From Verrucomicrobiaceae bacterium (lineage in GTDB: Bacteria; Verrucomicrobiota; Verrucomicrobiia; Verrucomicrobiales; Akkermansiaceae), in NCBI GenBank assembly GCA_027485615.1, contig JAIXQS010000017.1, positions 1-64,000 of the forward strand: a stretch of DNA of 64,000 nt. Reading direction: 5' to 3'. A model generated the notes under the pieces. That model had not been told where the DNA came from and did no database searches. It saw nothing but the letters and a program-made list of their open reading frames with translations. Each line of letters begins with the position of its first letter. Positions within the stretch are counted from its first letter, which is position 1. The position numbers and the translations under genes were made by a program. Shown one piece after another: positions 61,862 through 64,000 of this stretch.

Positions 61862-61977
61862 GCGAGGTTCAGGAGATCGCCGCCGATCAACAAGGCGTCG
61901 AAACCGCGGGCGTTGGCAATCAGCCAGTCGAACTGCTTCAGGGTGTAATGAAGGTCGGCGACGGATAACAGCTTCAT
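61849..61977 (-). pseudogene. Metallophosphoesterase, N-terminal remnant
   Basis: 42 codons from MKLLSVADLHYTLKQFDWL to DALLIGGDLLNLASAA. SVADLHY and GGDLLN are the first two metal-binding blocks of calcineurin-like phosphoesterases; the rest (GNH, HGH blocks) is absent. The reading frame runs into the 26-bp repeat and stops. Confidence 0.75.
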
Positions 61978-62032
61978 CGTCCTGGTAGCCTGCCGTAATC
62001 CCTTGCGGCGCAAACACGAAAACGAATCCACC

Positions 62033-63286
62033 TCAATCCCTCTCCACCCCCACATCCGGCACGTGGTTGAAGCTGATCCTCATCGGCGCGGACTCCCGGC
62101 TTTCCTGAATGCCTCCAAAATAGACCACCTTGCGGCCGTAGCGGGCGCGGAGCTTGTCGATCGTTTCATCCAGGCGCTTGTGTTTCTCGCTGTCGAACGA
62201 GGCCATGGTTTCCGCCACCGTTTCGAAAAGGGAGGGAGTATGGTTCGTTTTCTCGCAGAGCCGAGAGAACACCACACCGACCTGAAGCAACGGCCTGCCC
62301 GGCTCCGGGCGCTCACGCCAGAGGCGATCCAACATGCGCATGAGGGAGAGGGTGGAATCGGTCTCCCCGGCGCGCGCCTCGGCAGCCCACGGGTCGGAGC
62401 GCAGGAAGGCGAGCTGCATGGTGAGCGAACCGGCGAGGAGCTCGTGGGAGCGGAGACGCTCACAGGCTTTGTGCAGCAACTTGCAGAGGATGGGCCAGGC
62501 TTTGTCGGGGTGGCGGCTGTCCGGCGGCAGGACGTGGCTGTGGCCGATGGTTTTCCGCGCGGAAACCAGATCCGGGATTTCCTCCCCCCGCAGCAAGTGC
62601 CAGAGCCGATCCCCCAACACCCCGCCCCACACGCGACGCAGCACCGGCTTCGACGCCGCGCAAAGCTCCGCGACGGTGTGGACTCCGGCGGCGTGGAGGC
62701 GCGTCTCCATGCTGCGGGCGATGCCGTTGAGATCACGGAGCTTGAGCGGATGGAGCACCTGCGGAAGGTCTTGGTCCTCGATGATGAACAGCCCGTCCGG
62801 CTTCTTCATCTTGCTCGCGGTCTTGGCGAGAAACCGGTTCGGCCCGGCTCCCACGCTGACCTTGATGAACGGCGAAACATCACGCGCCACGGTTTCCTTG
62901 ATCCGGCGGCCGATGGCCTCGACGGTCGCCGGTTCGCGGAGATTGTAGGGCAGCCACGCCCACATCTCGTCGATGCTGAGCACCGCCTCCACATGGATGC
63001 AATCCTCCACCGCCTCGATGACGCGGTGATGGTAGCGGATGTATTCCGGCGGCTTTGATTCCACGATGGCGATCCCCGGGCACATCACCCGCGCGTCGCT
63101 GATCCGCGTGCCGGTTTTCACCCCGAAAGCCTTCGCCTCGTAGCTCGCGGCGATGCAGCAGGAACTCTCCACCATCACCGGAGCCACCCCCACCGGCCTG
63201 CCCCGCAGCGCGGGATCCAGGTGCTGCTCCACCGATGCGAAATACGAATCGCAATCGACAAACAGGGCGGTGAGAGGCTTCGGCAC
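62033..63286 (-). CDS. Y-family DNA polymerase (DinB/UmuC-like)
   Basis: 417 residues. LFVDCDSYFASVEQHLDPAL gives the first catalytic Asp; SYEAKAFGVKTGTRISDARV, then LSIDEMWAW holds the Asp-Glu pair in an altered setting (most relatives have SIDEAYLD or SIDECFLD). The HhH region (LRDLNGIARSMETRLHAAGV) and a C-terminal little finger follow. Translesion synthesis polymerase. The TGTTC-N4-GAACA palindrome 47 bases upstream suggests LexA control. No umuD, imuA or dnaE2 is next to it. Confidence 0.92.
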   Translation of the reverse strand: MPKPLTALFVDCDSYFASVEQHLDPALRGRPVGVAPVMVESSCCIAASYEAKAFGVKTGTRISDARVMCPGIAIVESKPPEYIRYHHRVIEAVEDCIHVEAVLSIDEMWAWLPYNLREPATVEAIGRRIKETVARDVSPFIKVSVGAGPNRFLAKTASKMKKPDGLFIIEDQDLPQVLHPLKLRDLNGIARSMETRLHAAGVHTVAELCAASKPVLRRVWGGVLGDRLWHLLRGEEIPDLVSARKTIGHSHVLPPDSRHPDKAWPILCKLLHKACERLRSHELLAGSLTMQLAFLRSDPWAAEARAGETDSTLSLMRMLDRLWRERPEPGRPLLQVGVVFSRLCEKTNHTPSLFETVAETMASFDSEKHKRLDETIDKLRARYGRKVVYFGGIQESRESAPMRISFNHVPDVGVERD

Positions 63287-63332
63287 GGCGATAAGCGATG
63301 CACTTGAAAACCCAGCCGGTCAACCCGCAAAA

Positions 63333-63346
63333 TGTTCTTTTGAACA
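63333..63346. promoter_or_regulatory. Candidate LexA (SOS) box TGTTC-N4-GAACA
   Basis: TGTTCTTTTGAACA, perfect 5-base arms, 47 bases before the Y-family polymerase start. I recall this motif as the LexA site described for Verrucomicrobia. LexA itself is not in the window. Confidence 0.72.
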
Positions 63347-63416
63347 GTTTTTCGATTAAGCGAGCGACGAATCCTTTGCCGGAAAACTGCTGGAAAGAAA
63401 ATTCCAAGGAGACCGC

Positions 63417-63444
63417 TTGACTCGGTATCATTAAGTGATATTAT
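63417..63444 (+). promoter_or_regulatory. hicAB promoter with operator
   Basis: TTGACT (63417-63422), 16-base spacer, TATTAT (63439-63444). TATCATTAAGTGATA (63426-63440), a near-perfect palindrome, lies between them and would let an antitoxin block RNA polymerase. The GTG start comes six bases after the -10. Confidence 0.72.
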
Positions 63445-63450
63445 ATCCCG

Positions 63451-63705
63451 GTGGACAACTGTCAGAAAAAGACCCTTGAACTCATTTTCAGGGATCCGGT
63501 AGCTGTGAAGGTTCCCTGGAAAGACATTGAATCGCTTCTGCGTGCTCTCGGCTGCGAAATCAGCGAGGGCAACGGATCTCGGGTCAGGCTCGCCCTCGGC
63601 GGAGTGCGGGCTGTCTTCCACAGACCCCACCCGAATCCCGAGACCGACAAGGGAGCCGTGAAATCGATGAGGAAATTCCTAACCAACGCCGGACACCAAC
63701 CATGA
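63451..63705 (+). CDS. hicA: HicA-type mRNA interferase toxin
   Basis: 84 residues from a GTG start. HicA dsRBD-like text: KVPWKDIESLLRALGCEISE, GNGSRVRLALGGVRAVFHRP, HPNPETDKGAVKSMRKFLTN. In the subfamily with FHRPHP the usual GSxH histidine is replaced (here GSRVR), so the catalytic residue may be a later His. Coupled to hicB by an ATGA overlap. No ribosome-binding site is visible and the promoter predicts a leaderless mRNA. Confidence 0.85.
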   Translation: MDNCQKKTLELIFRDPVAVKVPWKDIESLLRALGCEISEGNGSRVRLALGGVRAVFHRPHPNPETDKGAVKSMRKFLTNAGHQP

Positions 63706-64000
63706 TGAACTACAAAGGATACCACGGAACCGTAAGTTTCGATGAAGAGGCGGAAATCTTCCACGGGGAGGTCACCGACCTGCGCGACGTCGTAACCTTC
63801 CAAGGCCGCAGCGTCGATGAACTAAAAATCGCCTTCCGGGATTCGGTGGACGACTACCTCGAATTCTGCGCCGAGCGCGGGGAAAAACCGGACAAACCTT
63901 ACTCCGGAAAATTCCTCCTCCGCATCGACCCGCAGCTCCACCGCAAGCTGGCCGCGTTGAGTAGCGAGGAAGGTGCGAGCTTGAACAAGTGGGTGGAGTC
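63702..64000 (+). CDS. hicB: HicB-type antitoxin (3' partial)
   Basis: The frame is open to the window end. It begins MMNYKGYHGTVSFDEEAEI, then HGEVTDLRDVVTFQGRSVDE, the HicB partial RNase-H-like fold, and continues to SGKFLLRIDPQLHRKLAALS, a ribbon-helix-helix DNA-binding start. It neutralises HicA and represses the operon through the upstream palindrome. The 3' end lies outside the window. Confidence 0.87.
   Translation, partial: MMNYKGYHGTVSFDEEAEIFHGEVTDLRDVVTFQGRSVDELKIAFRDSVDDYLEFCAERGEKPDKPYSGKFLLRIDPQLHRKLAALSSEEGASLNKWVE

Noticed and set aside
1..64000. tRNA, rRNA, riboswitch or integrase genes near the islands
   Set aside because: None recognised by eye; a covariance-model scan would be needed to exclude small RNAs.

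Overview
The window looks like chromosomal DNA of a GC-rich member of the Verrucomicrobia, probably near the Akkermansiaceae/Verrucomicrobiaceae. The evidence is family content: paired DUF1549/DUF1553 (PSD1) and DUF1501 proteins, a DUF58/BatA/VWA/DUF4175 membrane set, a fused MurC-MurB, and a TGTTC-N4-GAACA palindrome (the LexA-box form I recall for Verrucomicrobia) upstream of a Y-family DNA polymerase gene. No tRNA, rRNA or CRISPR array was seen. Assignments come from reading motifs, not from database searches.

Layout. 1-1190: an AT-rich foreign patch with an RHS C-terminal tip (HExxH toxin candidate) and a secreted immunity candidate. 1652-4849: DUF58 and BatA genes, separated by a four-helix-bundle (23S intervening-sequence type) gene flanked by inverted and tandem repeats. 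5019-9626: a PSD1/DUF1501 pair split by a VapBC module. 9693-12791: murC-murB fusion and gmk. 12775-24148: alpha/beta hydrolase, large VWA protein, acyl ligase, aroK-queG, and the operon prc-yggS-DUF971. 24432-28683: secreted protein of unknown function, cupin, glucoamylase-like protein. 28718-30404: purU with a second VapBC lying between two copies of the purU 3' end. 30447-36770: phoB-phoR-nadD-hrpA operon, with repeat-derived segments inside hrpA. 36831-39948: beta-helix nucleotidyl/acyltransferase and an ExbB-ExbD-TonB-like-zinc-ribbon operon. 40022-46059: Lon-like N-domain protein, phosphodiester glycosidase, lipoprotein, queE, and 5-oxoprolinase genes pxpBC-pxpA. 46390-54878: a tightly coupled six-gene minus-strand operon (DUF4175, coiled-coil protein, terpenoid-cyclase-fold protein, three paralogous NGD-module/lectin-like proteins). 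55003-61730: wHTH-like protein divergent from a SNF2 helicase, secreted esterase, cNMP-binding protein. 61849-64000: metallophosphoesterase remnant, SOS-type polymerase, and a HicAB module running off the end.

The candidates for something undescribed are: (1) the six-gene DUF4175 operon with its paralogous NGD-module triplet; (2) a family of short dispersed repeats that tandemly array, flank the four-helix-bundle gene and occur in frame inside hrpA; (3) the TA cassette bracketed by a duplicated, diverged purU 3' end; and (4) three TA modules whose promoters all sit so close to the start codon that leaderless mRNAs are predicted.
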